Notes: a model not told the origin generated them from the sequence alone. 64,000 bases of DNA from Lepidostoma basale (GCA_022606425.2 JAHDVF020000521.1:248001-312000), one strand, 5' to 3'; counted from the first letter of the stretch, positions 50,201-54,417 are shown. Numbers and translations are program-made.

Positions 50201-51210
50201 GTGCCTGGTGCAGGAAAATAATTGTGATAATTACTGCTGAGTACCTCGGCAATCTGGGCCACACACATAATGGTGTCTTTATCTATTCTATTGTGGAGTC
50301 ATTTACATATAAACACGTCCATTTTAAGTAAGGGCTGCCAAAATGAAAATATTTTCTGAAGAAAATTTTTACAAAAAATACTGACTCATTAATTTAAAAA
50401 AAACATTGAATTACCAAATTACACGTTTTTTGACACTGATCTCTATTAACTTAAACACTTTTAAAAAAAAAAACTCCTAACTAAGTAATCAAAGAAATTG
50501 AAATTTCTCTTTGTTGAAAGCAGAACATGGAAAAGTAATTTGGACAAAAATATGCGGGCCCTATCTCTAATATTCAAAATCGACATTCTTAAATTCATAA
50601 TCTTTAAAACAAATGTAAAATATTTCAATCAGAGGCATTCATTTGTTTTAAAATGATCACTTGTCATGTCATCCGGACTCCATGTTTACATTTTGAACGA
50701 GTACTGAATATCAAAGCAAAATGTATTAAATGCAATAAATATCGATACAATGCACGTGAAGCGTGTACGTAAATGTTTATATTTGTACATATTGCGCTCA
50801 TTTTGCCATAATATTGATGGAGCGCATCGGAATCACTTTGTAAACTTGACATTCAAAAATGGAACTGTCAGATGCCTGGGTCACTGAACCGAGTTATCAA
50901 ACAATGGCGGTAAAACGCTTTTCCAGGATTATTTTCGCATATCTGACAGCTTGTAGATCCGAAGGACTCACCTGATTTTCCCCCCGCAGTACTGACACTC
51001 GGAGCCCTGCCATCCTTCGTTGCAAATACATGTTTCATTTTTACACACCCCATTTGTACAAGTCTGATCACTACACTTTCCGGACACCTGCTCGAGGCAG
51101 AAAAACACGAAGAAGATGAGCACTGAGCACAGAAACGGCGGCAGCCACGAGTATTTTCGACGGTACTTGGATTTGAAAAGGAATAAAAACATTTGTAGGG
51201 ATTCTACCAT
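21322..51210 (-). CDS. Atrn: Attractin orthologue, 25 coding exons (join of the exons listed below)
   Basis: Attractin is a type I membrane glycoprotein. In vertebrates it affects melanocortin signalling, myelin upkeep and membrane trafficking; the fly orthologue is distracted. The 25 exons total 3,981 nt (1,326 residues plus TGA), near the size of the vertebrate proteins (about 1,380-1,430). Every junction is GT-AG and the phases agree throughout. Residues: signal peptide about 21-44; EGF 46-72; CUB 75 to about 191; EGF 193-224 and 229-260; six Kelch repeats about 268-620; PSI-like modules about 629-792 and 825-940; laminin EGF 949-995 and 996-1045; juxtamembrane region 1046-1165; transmembrane about 1167-1186; tail 1187-1326. 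The tail carries the family blocks IALEPC..SKAAVLS and PPGQ.AGLAVASAL and ends PDTCI. The start at 51210 is in a CAAAATGG context with an in-frame TAG at 51235-51237 upstream. The C-type lectin domain is missing. UTRs were not resolved. Confidence 0.95.
21640..21935 (+). mobile_element. LINE C-terminal fragment in attractin intron 24
   Basis: Reads YNPGILRELNLYVPHSYSRA, VLKAIRLLNKVAKEIDLF to a stop at 21933. It resembles family A (RAISLLNAVSSEIDVF) but is a different subfamily. Confidence 0.75.
22005..22058 (+). mobile_element. 3' end of tRNA-derived SINE
   Basis: GCGCTGTAATGACGTAAAGG and TTCAACAAAATAATAATAAT match the tail of the SINE at 25659-25897. Confidence 0.6.
22371..22534 (-). CDS. 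Atrn: Attractin exon 24: cytoplasmic tail
   Basis: 164 nt, residues 1216-1270. It has an acidic/Gly-rich variable part, then SPIALEPCSGSKAAVLSLLV. This matches the conserved vertebrate tail block (PIA.EPC.GN.AAVL). It is extremely GC-rich against AT-rich introns. Confidence 0.95.
22623..22749 (-). CDS. Atrn: Attractin exon 23: transmembrane helix and proximal tail
   Basis: 127 nt, residues 1173-1215. It reads SCFLLLLLVAAIMWKIKQKY then RRRQRLFVEMEQMASRPF. The SCFL.LLLVAA..WKIKQ and QMASRPF blocks are diagnostic for attractin. The basic stretch after the helix fits cytoplasmic orientation. Confidence 0.96.
22851..23211 (+). mobile_element. Internally deleted mariner in attractin intron 22
   Basis: The terminal repeats start CGAGGCATATCTAGAAATAA (left) and, inverted, CGAGGCATCTTCAGAAAGTA (right), with TA flanks. 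Inside, plus strand, IEYMPHGETINSARYCETVK is a mariner catalytic-domain strand. The same end is at 43188-43378. Confidence 0.85.
23393..23551 (-). CDS. Atrn: Attractin exon 22: juxtamembrane ectodomain, start of transmembrane helix
   Basis: 159 nt, residues 1120-1173. It reads FYVYVYDFQPPLWIQISFSQ then LNLQQFFITFS. FYVYV..F..P..IQI.FSQ and QFF.TF are family hallmarks. The transmembrane helix spans the junction with exon 23. Confidence 0.95.
23640..23862 (-). CDS. Atrn: Attractin exon 21: juxtamembrane ectodomain, part 1
   Basis: 223 nt, residues 1046-1120. It reads DLAIDYQFTFNLSKKEDRHY and then TQINFRNSPIKPDIDADFSI. IDYQFTF.LS...DR.YT.INF is conserved in attractins. It contains NIT, NLS and NCT glycosylation sequons. 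Confidence 0.95.
24055..24165 (-). repeat. Dispersed repeat, inverted copy of 20646-20758
   Basis: In attractin intron 20. The minus strand matches 20646-20758 over about 100 bp with several substitutions and small gaps. Confidence 0.65.
24365..24514 (-). CDS. Atrn: Attractin exon 20: laminin-type EGF 2
   Basis: 150 nt, residues 996-1046. It reads CECNEQAALCHPESGKCFCT then TKGLAGDRCEKCDATNHYHG and GSCYY. KCFCTTKG and the CYY ending are attractin-specific. Confidence 0.95.
24725..25215 (-). mobile_element. LINE 3' end, family E, in attractin intron 19
   Basis: Minus-strand copy of the C-terminal/3' region of family E (compare 33062-33600). Frames are broken throughout. Confidence 0.7.
25301..25443 (-). 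CDS. Atrn: Attractin exon 19: laminin-type EGF 1
   Basis: 143 nt, residues 948-996. It reads CQCNGHSTCLEGGTSCVQPC, GNLTTGAHCERCSPGYWGNP and LNGGRC. This is a laminin EGF module and very close to vertebrate attractin. Confidence 0.95.
25659..25897 (+). mobile_element. tRNA-derived SINE in attractin intron 18
   Basis: The head CGACCTTCGCAGTCGAGTGG holds an A box (GAGTGGCAAGTGC). The B box is GGGTTCGATTCCC at 25710-25722. The body has CATTGTCTTTGGTCTGGCAC, AAATGGCGATAGATG and CACATGTCATGAGAATC, and the tail is CAACAAAATAATAATAAT. Other copies: 16743-16982 and 44616-44795 (minus), heads only at 38800-38873. Confidence 0.85.
25925..26418. mobile_element. hAT-type non-autonomous element in attractin intron 18
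   Basis: TAGGGATGTGC at 25933 is inverted as GCACATCCCTA ending 26410 (478 bp). The 8-bp flanks are GTGAGAAC and TTGAGAAC (7 of 8 identical). GAGTCGACTC-type motifs occur inside. No intact transposase. Confidence 0.85.
26640..26815 (+). mobile_element. LINE 3' UTR, family A
   Basis: ATGTCGAACCATCTCTCATG to AAACTGATCTGATTTGATTT matches the 3' UTR at 49925-50069. Confidence 0.8.
26816..27118 (+). mobile_element. LINE 3' end, family D, with (GAA)n tail
   Basis: Open frame: LNRLRWAGHMQRMPSSRTPK, then GKRPIGRPRLRWEDEVGRDG and WRRRILEAKARYGL-stop. It is followed by GCCATCGAAGAAGAAGAAGA. It looks the least decayed of the LINE ends here. Confidence 0.85.
27385..27580 (-). CDS. Atrn: Attractin exon 18: PSI module
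   Basis: 196 nt, residues 883-948. It reads CAAYASCSSCREEPACGWCD and DGSRTGMGACLAGG, then WHFTHCP, as at the end of vertebrate attractin PSI modules. It is very GC-rich. Confidence 0.92.
27765..27905 (-). repeat. GAAAC hairpin module with 3' extension
   Basis: On minus: CTGTCGATGCCAGCGAGCCT, GGCGAAACCGGTCGCTGTCG, then the AAATAAA.. extension. The hairpin GCCAG/CTGGC is perfect. In attractin intron 17. Confidence 0.7.
27960..28050 (+). repeat. Single arm of the foldback family
   Basis: GGGAGGGCACGACATAGAAA and GGATTATAGTA match the arms at 8691-8845 and 10897-11000. Confidence 0.55.
28205..28310 (-). repeat. GAAAC hairpin module with 3' extension
   Basis: On minus: CTGTCTATGCCAGCAAGTCT and AGCGAAACCGGTCACTGTCG. 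A diverged neighbour of 27765-27905. Confidence 0.65.
28462..28731 (-). CDS. Atrn: Attractin exon 17: linker replacing lectin domain, then PSI module
   Basis: 270 nt, the longest exon, residues 793-883. About 30 residues are low complexity (DTSAGDAGETGGAAVTGGEA). Then comes CWELSSCSNCTQEECIWCQN and YTASFPYGQCREW. The latter closely matches the vertebrate PSI block that follows the lectin domain. Acceptor TTTTAG, donor CAG|GTACAT. Confidence 0.9.
28790..29246 (+). mobile_element. LINE 3' end, family B, with (ATT)n tail, in attractin intron 16
   Basis: Frame reads TFKALHGMAPNYISEL-like start, then STLRSANSSAIGRLVEPKRC, NRAFAVAGPSAWNNLPSHLR and LKTRIFHISYPI-stop (29095). This is an L2/CR1-type C-terminus. 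The 3' UTR with GTGATTACATCACAAAAACG ends in ATTATTATT (29211-29246). Confidence 0.85.
29292..30230 (-). mobile_element. Mariner with intact 31-bp terminal repeats, internally deleted
   Basis: 29294-30228, TA on both sides. Each end starts CCAGGGGTGTTAGTTGAAGT and the first 31 bp are identical in inverted orientation. The minus strand codes from an ATG at 30055 (MSSFVPSKSN). It includes RTCETWFRQFKSGDFDLTDN and NVPRGAICQRLKAMGKIQKY. At KSFL it jumps through an A/G-rich linker (about 29588-29620) to HPPYSPDLAPSDYHLF. That removes the first two catalytic Asp. A frameshift near 29480 leads to FASKENFFFWNGIHDLPQRW and GQYFE. Non-autonomous. Confidence 0.95.
30480..30868 (+). mobile_element. LINE 3' end, family E
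   Basis: WFGHMERMSEDRMVKKVYVN, GARNRGRPRKKLHDQINQIL and RRACMTRCMNVE, the GH.ERM...GRPRK.WHD C-terminus. The 3' end (CCTCCGGGGAGACGGCGTGA then TGGTTAGTTAGTTAG) matches other copies. Confidence 0.8.
30940..30995 (+). repeat. GAAAC hairpin module
   Basis: TATGCCAGCGAGCTGCCGAA then ACTGGTCGAAGGC. In intron 16, 110 bp from exon 16. Confidence 0.55.
31103..31259 (-). CDS. Atrn: Attractin exon 16: PSI module
   Basis: 157 nt, residues 741-793. It reads CSSLHSCRSCLGASASGVLP and then HCHWDLESAKC, a PSI pattern. In vertebrate attractin the C-type lectin domain would begin just after this module. Here exon 17 continues directly in phase. Confidence 0.9.
31440..31720 (-). mobile_element. LINE 3' end, family H, with (GAA)n tail
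   Basis: Minus frame: KKVSYLGHVLRGEKYRLLRL, GRRGVGRKQMSWLRNIREWT and FRAAQDREVFTGVIANVGGT, then a tail GAAGAAGAAGAA. Confidence 0.85.
32050..32255 (-). mobile_element. LINE 3' tail, family C, with adjoining repeat
   Basis: 32053-32120 matches the last 70 bp of family C (CTTCTTCTTCTTCTTTTAGA..GGAGGTCGAC). 32120-32255 resembles family E 3' sequence near its end (GGCGTGATGCTTATTTAGTT). Confidence 0.55.
32366..32493 (-). CDS. Atrn: Attractin exon 15: PSI module
   Basis: 128 nt, residues 698-740. It reads RCSLQTECAACVQTSYSCVW and then CPAGVCMSQRC, a PSI pattern (C...C..C.....C.WC...C). The donor is AAG|GTCTGT, again with C at +3. Confidence 0.9.
32660..33055. other. No gene seen
   Basis: Part of attractin intron 14. 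32940-33010 contains a unit (GTTGACTTGCACTTGTAGCT..) faintly similar to 30335-30400. Nothing firm. Confidence 0.35.
33062..33600 (-). mobile_element. LINE 3' half, family E (longest coding copy)
   Basis: Minus frames: MAVHNGVLLPTLMYGSEAWN, QKKDESRINAVEMRSLRQMC, then NEERMVKKLYLNNVNGTRNR and GRPRKTWHDQINQILNVGH. This is the connection and C-terminal part of a non-LTR reverse transcriptase. At least one frameshift near 33300. Confidence 0.85.
33796..33913 (-). CDS. Atrn: Attractin exon 14: Kelch-PSI linker
   Basis: 118 nt, residues 659-698. It reads VTEVARDFLRVQDPDFEQIY and then IRCPEESRDRITQRMLSHKG. This matches the spacer between PSI modules in attractins. The donor GTCGGG at 33795-33790 is weak, but phase fits exon 15. 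Confidence 0.85.
33950..34310 (-). mobile_element. Mariner C-terminal relic
   Basis: Minus frame 34287-34084: LHDNVRLRTT, FGWDVLKHPPYSPHLTPLDY, HLF. The Asp pair is 34 residues apart. The PDLAPSD motif has decayed to PHLTPLD. Ends not found. Confidence 0.8.
34569..34768 (-). CDS. Atrn: Attractin exon 13: Kelch repeat 6 and first PSI-like module
   Basis: 200 nt, residues 592-658. It reads MARYGHSGTVFEGALYIYGG, the last Kelch blade, then LRLQPGDCRGRSSQGACLSP and LKCLWDANRGFC, a cysteine-rich PSI-like start. It ends in phase 0 at AAC|GTGAGT. Confidence 0.92.
34885..35335 (+). mobile_element. LINE fragment, family E, with (TA)n
   Basis: Plus-strand homologue of 33062-33600 (AAGGTGATAGTGCACAATGG..GTATGGAAGTGAAGCATGAA). 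It contains a TATATATATATATATATATA run at about 35127-35147 that interrupts the element. Confidence 0.7.
35492..35635 (-). CDS. Atrn: Attractin exon 12: Kelch repeats 5-6
   Basis: 144 nt, residues 544-592. It reads MMIVFGGNTHNDTSHSFGAK, then ELLAYDVLCDSWHHLSIPHH. It completes blade 5 (MIVFGGN) and starts blade 6 (YD..c..W). The preceding intron is only 89 bp. Confidence 0.93.
35725..35833 (-). CDS. Atrn: Attractin exon 11: Kelch repeat 5, first part
   Basis: 109 nt, residues 508-544. It reads NLYSYDPSTRIWTLLAHAPS and then SRFLHSANFVTP (YDp....W..l..aP..R..H). Intron 10 is 2.7 kb and contains LINE fragments and a tRNA-like sequence. Confidence 0.93.
36225..36530 (+). mobile_element. LINE 3' end, family I, with (AAG)n tail
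   Basis: Frame 36224-36503: GEKPIREQVTRRKWQWIGHT, GGKRKRGRPRATWRRALQDE and DRVEWRRFLEALCTTEV-stop. Tail AAGAAGAAGAAGA. A second copy is at 47385-47685, an inverse one at 56835-56965. Confidence 0.85.
36540..37540. other. No gene seen; (AAAT)n at 37330-37357
   Basis: Within attractin intron 10. AT-rich, with an AAATAAATAAATAAATAAAT run that may be the 3' tail of an unrecognised retroelement (preceded by CCCTTGCGGCGTTTATGTCA). Confidence 0.45.
37545..37620 (-). repeat. tRNA-like sequence (SINE head or tRNA pseudogene)
   Basis: On minus: A-box-like TGGTAATCCAGGGG, then GGGTTCAAGCCTAGAC as B box about 35 bp later. No folded acceptor stem is evident and no body follows. Confidence 0.45.
37683..38040 (-). 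mobile_element. LINE 3' end, family E
   Basis: Minus-strand copy, frames broken; shares the GGTGGGCAGAGAGGATGGAC end and the ATTCATTCCATATGTTCAAT block. Confidence 0.65.
38519..38668 (-). CDS. Atrn: Attractin exon 10: Kelch repeat 4
   Basis: 150 nt, residues 458-507, phase 0 at both ends. It reads EYNFGTREWTLVQTRGYPAK then GGYGHTAALDELTDKIYVYG. This is a textbook Kelch unit (W..v...G.p..gGYGHTA..D...kIYVYGG). Confidence 0.94.
38800..38873 (-). repeat. tRNA-like SINE head
   Basis: On minus: ACTTGGTGGCAGAGTGGCAA and CCTGGGTTTGATTCCCGGTG, the same head as 44616-44795. The SINE body is absent. Confidence 0.65.
39034..39232. mobile_element. Pogo/Tigger-like MITE in attractin intron 9
   Basis: CAGTCGAACTCCGTTATTAC at 39036 is inverted (diverged) as GTAATAAAGAAGTTCGTCTG ending 39230, with TA flanks. 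195 bp. Confidence 0.75.
39482..39615 (-). CDS. Atrn: Attractin exon 9: Kelch repeat 3
   Basis: 134 nt, residues 413-457. It reads PLSSAGHTATVVTVPESSSH and then KKMIVIFGHSPQFGYLNTVQ, a Kelch core (GHTA... MIVIFG). It ends in phase 0. Confidence 0.92.
39700..40730. other. No gene seen (attractin intron 8)
   Basis: Contains a block near 39760-39930 shared with 38200-38400 (GGACGCAGCGACACCCCTTC type; CAGCGGCGCTCTTTC), so another repeat family is present. The rest is AT-rich. Confidence 0.45.
40884..41029 (-). CDS. Atrn: Attractin exon 8: Kelch repeat 2-3
   Basis: 146 nt, residues 364-413. It reads ELWAFDISAKSWENITVRTE and then PCNRTIAMCG: the W.FD...W strand of one blade and the entry to the next. 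The donor is G|GTAAGT. MITE 41077-41479 lies 47 bp upstream, close to the acceptor. Confidence 0.92.
41075..41481 (+). mobile_element. Mariner-derived MITE with N-terminal transposase piece
   Basis: CGAAGTGTGGCAATTAAATT at 41077 is inverted at 41479 (AATTTAATTGCCACACCTCG), with TA flanks. Inside, plus strand, FKQRAVIRFLVVTGVKPAEI then VYGDECL is the mariner N-terminal helix-turn-helix entry. The rest of the transposase is deleted. Confidence 0.85.
41483..41678. mobile_element. Probable pogo-like MITE abutting the previous one
   Basis: CAGTGGAACTTTGTTATTAC at 41485 pairs weakly with TCATGATAACAGACTTCAAT near 41675. The internal CATCACATGAAGACATGAAG block also occurs, inverted, in the MITE at 39034-39232. 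Confidence 0.6.
41761..41908 (-). CDS. Atrn: Attractin exon 7: Kelch repeat 2
   Basis: 148 nt, residues 315-364. It reads GVWEMAHPSNPGGAPQPRYG and then GSAVLHGDKIFYYGGVV, a Kelch unit with RYG, H.DKI.YYGG. The acceptor is TATCAG and the donor CAG|GTGAGG. Confidence 0.92.
42100..42330. mobile_element. Possible LINE remnant
   Basis: GC-rich island in an AT-rich intron with a CTCTATCCTATCAGTTGCCA block typical in style of antisense LINE C-termini, but no frame is convincing. Confidence 0.3.
42530..42745 (-). mobile_element. LINE fragment, family A
   Basis: Minus frame: MLEYNSLELRREGFTVTHFF, IENPYVLEQIGLFV. It aligns with MLGTNSLQLRRDGHLKTHFF at 49606. Confidence 0.75.
42816..42959 (-). CDS. 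Atrn: Attractin exon 6: Kelch repeat 1
   Basis: 144 nt, residues 267-315. It starts VWEEVESGDWRPMGTASHGA and continues WRDSLYIVAGEGY and LMYTYDFN. These are the blades of a first Kelch unit (H-A..W.dsLYi.GG-like core, then tYDf). The donor is G|GTAAGTAC. Confidence 0.92.
42995..43190 (-). mobile_element. LINE 3' end, family B
   Basis: The minus strand matches 29020-29190 (..AGTAGCCGGTTCGTCGG, GGTGATTACATCACGGAAAC). Confidence 0.7.
43188..43378 (-). mobile_element. Mariner end with transposase C-terminus
   Basis: Starts TACGAGGCATATCCAGAAAG, the same terminal repeat as 22851. On minus, the sequence reads the C-terminal LIPRFTNCVERNGDYVEK-type strand of a mariner transposase. The other end is lost. 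Confidence 0.75.
43540..43640 (-). repeat. Copy of the 11374 hairpin-containing repeat
   Basis: On minus: CCCGATGATGAAGGTGTAAG, CCTTCGAAATATGTCGAGAA, AAATAAACTC. Here GAAAC has become GAAAT. Confidence 0.65.
43751..43858 (-). CDS. Atrn: Attractin exon 5: EGF 3
   Basis: 108 nt, residues 231-267. It reads NCSFANDQGVCQPSTQTCLC and then ATGFGGHDC, completing the third EGF. The acceptor is TTATAG and the donor G|GTAAGC. Confidence 0.93.
43885..44035 (+). mobile_element. LINE 3' end, family A
   Basis: VSSEIDVFHISECTFRRQIL then LTLESILSS-stop and the first part of the family A 3' UTR. It lies between attractin exons 4 and 5. Confidence 0.8.
44111..44191 (-). CDS. Atrn: Attractin exon 4: EGF 2
   Basis: 81 nt, residues 204-231. 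It reads HGTCTNSVCTCHNGWTGKAC, a standard EGF C-terminal half (CxC-N-GW-G-C). Cys229 begins the next EGF. The acceptor is CCACAG and the donor G|GTAATT. Confidence 0.92.
44335..44605 (-). mobile_element. LINE 3' end, family F-like
   Basis: YIRWIGHVIRQEGLLHAIME, SRGRPRREYLEDLLVDVRCS and AAQDREEWKRIIEEIAANQS, an uninterrupted C-terminal frame. Confidence 0.85.
44616..44795 (-). mobile_element. tRNA-derived SINE
   Basis: Best-preserved head: ACCTTCGTGGCAGAGTGGTT, then GGTCCCGGGTTCGATTCCCG. The body has TTGTCACACTGTCTTTGGTC. Read on minus, the 3' end is cut by LINE 44335-44605. Confidence 0.85.
44800..45235. other. No gene seen (attractin intron 3)
   Basis: AT-rich; short open frames without similarity to anything recognised. 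Confidence 0.4.
45272..45444 (-). CDS. Atrn: Attractin exon 3: CUB domain, second half, start of EGF 2
   Basis: 173 nt, residues 146-204. It reads SGLMYKDSYAVRSVPEIM and then ALLHFFSDDAYNMSGFNISY, the C-terminal strands of an attractin CUB domain. Cys193 and Cys202 open EGF 2. The donor is G|GTGCGT. Confidence 0.92.
45485..45990 (-). mobile_element. LINE fragment, family E, in attractin intron 2
   Basis: Minus-strand copy of the family E C-terminal region, frames broken. It fills most of the 629-bp intron. Confidence 0.7.
46075..46272 (-). CDS. Atrn: Attractin exon 2: CUB domain, first half
   Basis: 198 nt, residues 80-146. The acceptor AG is at 46273-46274. The donor GTCTGT at 46074-46069 is weak, but phase and homology require it. 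CUB hallmarks include LVEPHGFIHDGPGNYS, Cys101, Cys124 and DHLYVYDGDS. Intron 1 upstream is 4.7 kb and holds LINE and mariner insertions. Confidence 0.92.
46340..46870 (-). mobile_element. LINE 3' end, family F
   Basis: MLNTIAKRRARWIGHVLRHE, SIGRGQPRQEYLDQIYRDMG and AEDQAEWKRRCVALLQTNR. The upstream frame continues, broken, to about 46870. Confidence 0.85.
46895..47330 (-). mobile_element. LINE C-terminal fragment
   Basis: MYDQCVLSVLTYGAETLTLT, IRRLLVAQTKYERAMLHVRF and VIERVAKFKWAFAGHVVQNG. YGAET.T and ERAML are reverse-transcriptase thumb/connection motifs of this LINE group. Confidence 0.85.
47385..47690 (+). mobile_element. LINE 3' end, family I, degenerate
   Basis: Second copy of 36225-36530 with internal deletions; same end (CCTATGCACCACGGAGGTCT then AAGAAGAAGAA). 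Confidence 0.8.
48120..49108 (+). mobile_element. Mariner element with decayed transposase, in attractin intron 1
   Basis: The ends pair as GGGTGTTTCGGAAAGTT (48122) and, inverted, GGATGTTTCGGTAAGTT (ending 49106), next to TA. Plus frames: CREWYRHFKAGDFSVDDKDR, FEDEKLEGLLDEDPTQT. After a broken stretch: LAEKRPEWGNRHSKLIQHDN, HPHYSSDVASSDYNLF and FFRHGIHLLPNRWGKVVADD. The catalytic Asp pair is 34 residues apart. Confidence 0.9.
49560..50070 (+). mobile_element. LINE 3' end, family A, best copy, with (TTTGA)n tail
   Basis: Frame 49606-49926: MLGTNSLQLRRDGHLKTHFF, DRYLRQRQHRLFCLPAARTN, RAISLLNAVSSEIDVFHISE, ESILSS-stop. The 3' UTR ends in TTTGATTTGATTTGATTTGA. Jockey/CR1-type. Confidence 0.9.
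50075..50960. other. No gene seen (5' part of attractin intron 1)
   Basis: AT-rich, no open frame of note. Regulatory sequence is possible in a first intron but nothing can be shown. Confidence 0.4.
50972..51210 (-). CDS. Atrn: Attractin exon 1: signal peptide and EGF 1
   Basis: 239 nt, residues 1-79 plus two bases. A basic n-region (KSKYRRKY) precedes a hydrophobic core (PPFLCSVLIFFVFFCL), with likely cleavage near Gly44. A six-cysteine EGF module follows (Cys46, 51, 56, 61, 63, 72). Cys75 opens the CUB domain. The donor is CAG|GTGAGT at 50971-50966. Confidence 0.92.
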
Positions 51211-51237
51211 TTTGGAAAGAACATTTTCCGCAGTCTA

Positions 51238-51400
51238 TGGGACAGCTGCTCACAACGTTGTTCCCATTTCAGCAGTACCGTGACGTGTGCTCAGTCGGTA
51301 ACGAAAATCTCCTACGGCGGCCGCTCGCTGTGTTTATGTTTGGCCCTGGGAAATATACCGATATAAACAAATAACTAATGGTTCATTCAGATTTCGCTAG
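51238..51400 (-). promoter_or_regulatory. Atrn: Probable 5' leader and core promoter region of attractin
   Basis: Upstream of the start codon is a short CpG-containing stretch (GCGGCCGCC near 51318-51326) and, further up, AT-rich TATA-like sequence around 51350-51368. No transcription start can be fixed from sequence. A non-coding first exon further upstream is possible. Confidence 0.25.
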
Positions 51401-52100
51401 ATGGCAGTACAACTTTGACAGAATATGAAAAATTTACAAAATAATATATCAGATACGTAAACAAAAATAATTTTCATGCTTCCGTTTAGTTTTACGAATT
51501 CCTAAAAATTTAATAAAAACCGGTAAATATTCAGACCAAATATTTGTTTATACAATAAATTATAAAAAATGAAAACGCGATTAAAATATTTTAGGCACTG
51601 TTGATTTTTATGGTAATATTTTTATGTTATATATTACGTATAAATAAAAATATTACATCGCTGAATTTTTTTACGCAATCAATCGTTAATTGCAAGGGTT
51701 ATTTGAACAAAGTACATATTTTTCATTTCATAAAATTGTATTAAATTACTTCGCAGCATCTCTGTACCAATCCATCCCTTCTCGTTTTCAATCAATGATA
51801 GGCTAAAGTCACCTAGTAAATGAGTCAATGTGGGAATATGAAGATATTCTGTAATGTAGGATTTAAAATTAATCCTTTTATAGAAAGCTCATTATTTACT
51901 CAGCGTGTGATTTAAACATCTTGCACACTAAGTACAGACTAACCCTTAATTTTTCATTAGGGATGGGAAGGCGATATTAAAAAAAAATCGAATTTAAATT
52001 TACATTAATAATACGGGATTGCAAATACGCAGGTTAATATTATAAATCGCAGCATATATTTTTATGTTGTGGTAGATATAATAATCGATGATGTATATGT
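51400..52100. other. No gene seen (upstream of attractin)
   Basis: AT-rich. A short GGTAAGGTAAGGTAAGGTAT array follows at about 52115-52134. Confidence 0.4.
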
Positions 52101-52164
52101 CAAAGAAAATTGAAGGTAAGGTAAGGTAAGGTATGATTTAATCATAAAACAAAGAAAAATGAAA

Positions 52165-52350
52165 AAAAAAAACTGTTTATTGTAACATGTGTCATGTAAC
52201 ACTGGTGGCATCTTTCGGGTAAAGTTTAAACTACACTAAGTTATTCAATCACTTTGCACATTTGGACAGTTATTGGCCTTTCTTTTTATCACCAATTTAG
52301 ATCAAAAACAATGTTTTTATACTTGGCACCTTTGTAATGATCAGACCTCA
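52165..52350 (+). mobile_element. MITE copy of the 14864-15461 family
   Basis: CTGTTTATTGTAACATGTGT to TTGGCACCTTTGTAATGATC. It matches 14896-15030 and the right end 15440-15470, that is, without the LINE insert. Confidence 0.75.
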
Positions 52351-52985
52351 ATTATCAATTGTGGTATTTCGTCACAGGACGTTCACTGAATTATAACTTT
52401 TTATTGAAATCGGCTATCAATTGTACTACTGATCGGTTTCGATATAATCTTAGTCATTAATCAATTACACCAGTGATTACCTGCGCGATAAAGCCGAAGT
52501 ATGGAAAACAGTCGGCAGTTTTATAGTAATTTGTAACCACAAAGTTTAATCACATAAAAAGTGCTACTAAACAAGTGATACAATATATTTTTTCAATTTG
52601 TTTTCACCTAGCAACAGATATAATTTGCAATGCTGAAATTGTTCTCGTGTATACGTTTTTGCGTATAAAACCTTCAATTATAATTAATTTTATTTACGTA
52701 AAGTAAAAAAGTGAATAACTGGATAAGCTCAGTCTTTCCTGCTACTGGATAATTATAGAGTCACTGATTACCTTGTTGGATACTTTGTATTCAATGTGAC
52801 TTATAGAGACGTGAAATATTTATGATGCATATTATCAATACATTGTTCCAAGGCAGGAATAAAATTTTACACTATTTTTACAGGATTTTAGACTCACAAA
52901 TAAAATAAGATATGTTTAGGACAGCAAAATTAAAACGCTGGGGCCATTACAAATCAATCTTTATGTCGATTTTTCTCAAAACAAC
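52351..52985. other. No gene seen
   Basis: AT-rich, nothing recognised. Confidence 0.4.
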
Positions 52986-52989
52986 AACT

Positions 52990-53395
52990 ACAACAAACCA
53001 TACAAAGGGTGGGCATAGAGAACGGACCGCCATACTACTCTATCCTGACACACCTCTCTAGTTACCTCCACATTCATACAGTGAGTCATACACGCGCGTC
53101 GATTCTTCCGACTTTTAACATGATCGACCTTTAAAAATTGATTAATTTGTTCATGACATTCACACTACTTGTATATAAATTTTAACCATTCTTACCCCAT
53201 CCATTCGTTCAATGTGTCCAAACCATCTTAGTGACCTTAGTATTGTTTATATTTCATATAAAGAACAACCGCCTAGCATGCATATCACGATATGTGAATG
53301 TAGAAGAGGCGCGAGAGCTATGTCAGGATAGAACAGCGTGGCGGTACATGCTCTCTGTCTACCCCTCGGCGTGGTGGTTAGTTAGTTAGTTAAAT
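52990..53395. mobile_element. LINE family E fragments in opposite orientations
   Basis: 52990-53245 matches family E read on minus. 53250-53395 matches its 3' end read on plus (GGATAGAACAGCGTGGCGGT..GTGGTTAGTTAGTTAG). The two meet head to head. Confidence 0.6.
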
Positions 53396-54110
53396 AATAC
53401 TTTTAAATCAATAATTTTAATCTTCATCATAATGAGCTAATATCTGCTAATATTGAAGATTGTAAAATAAATTCTAATATCATTGATTTACGTTTTTGGT
53501 GTCAGTTTTAAAAAAAACGTTATTTTATTTTCCTCTTGCATATTCATTTTTAAGTGCGTGTCTCTGTGTTATTTTTTATTTTTTTAAATGTGAATGTTTA
53601 TGAAACTCTATGTTAAGTTTCTTCTATATACGCCATACCTTGTGTTGTTATGATGGTTTATTTCTATTTTTCTTTTTTATACACTTTGTACTTTTTATAC
53701 ACTCGTATATACAACACTTATACTAAAAATACATTTATATAGACATGTTTCGGACAAACAGTCTTTCTTCAGTAAAGTTACATATTTATAAAAATATTAT
53801 AAAATTGTTGTTGTTTACATGATCTGACAGATGTTATGTTAAGTACTTACTTATTAGACACTCGACAGCAAGATGCAATATATGACTTACTAAGATTATT
53901 ATCCAAAAAATTTGTCATGCATGATCATAATACCAAAGGTGGAATGGGGAATGTTGTAATTACATAAAGCGTGCGCTTAACCCAACCAATGACAGGTCAT
54001 AAGTCCTGTAAACACCTTGAACATCCATGTTCAGTTTCCAGTTTGCGTCTTCGTCTCTATTGAGATACAACTAAAAAATACTAAGATTATAATAAAATGT
54101 CTGGGAAGCA
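53396..54110. other. No gene seen; one GAAAC-type motif
   Basis: 53743-53771 read on minus gives CTGAAGAAAGACTGTTTGTC then CGAAACATG, a further member of the hammerhead-like set. The rest is AT-rich. Confidence 0.4.
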
Positions 54111-54415
54111 ACAGTTTTTATCTAACTAACTTACTAACTAAACTTCCGGAGGGGTGGACAGAGAGGATGGACCTTTTATCAAAGCAAAATGTAAGAAAAA
54201 TCATTGGTTTATTTCCGGTAGCGGCGAAAATATGTAAAAAACAATTGAATATCAGGGGACACGATTTGAATTTCGAACATTACCCGGGTTCTTTATCTTA
54301 TTGAATATTTAAAAATATCTAGTAACATTGATTAAAATACGGATTAGTGTGAATGGAAAAAATCTTATTAGGTATTATATAATTGATATGTGAAAATATT
54401 GAAGTTTCTGTGTTT
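54111..54415. other. No gene seen
   Basis: A short family E 3' trace at 54125-54175; otherwise nothing. Confidence 0.35.
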
Positions 54416-54417
54416 TT

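Noticed and set aside
51071..51253. Alternative upstream start for attractin (TTG/other-frame frame at 51253)
   Set aside because: It is in a different frame from the signal peptide and EGF. In the correct frame a TAG lies at 51235-51237, so ATG 51210 is the first possible start in this exon.
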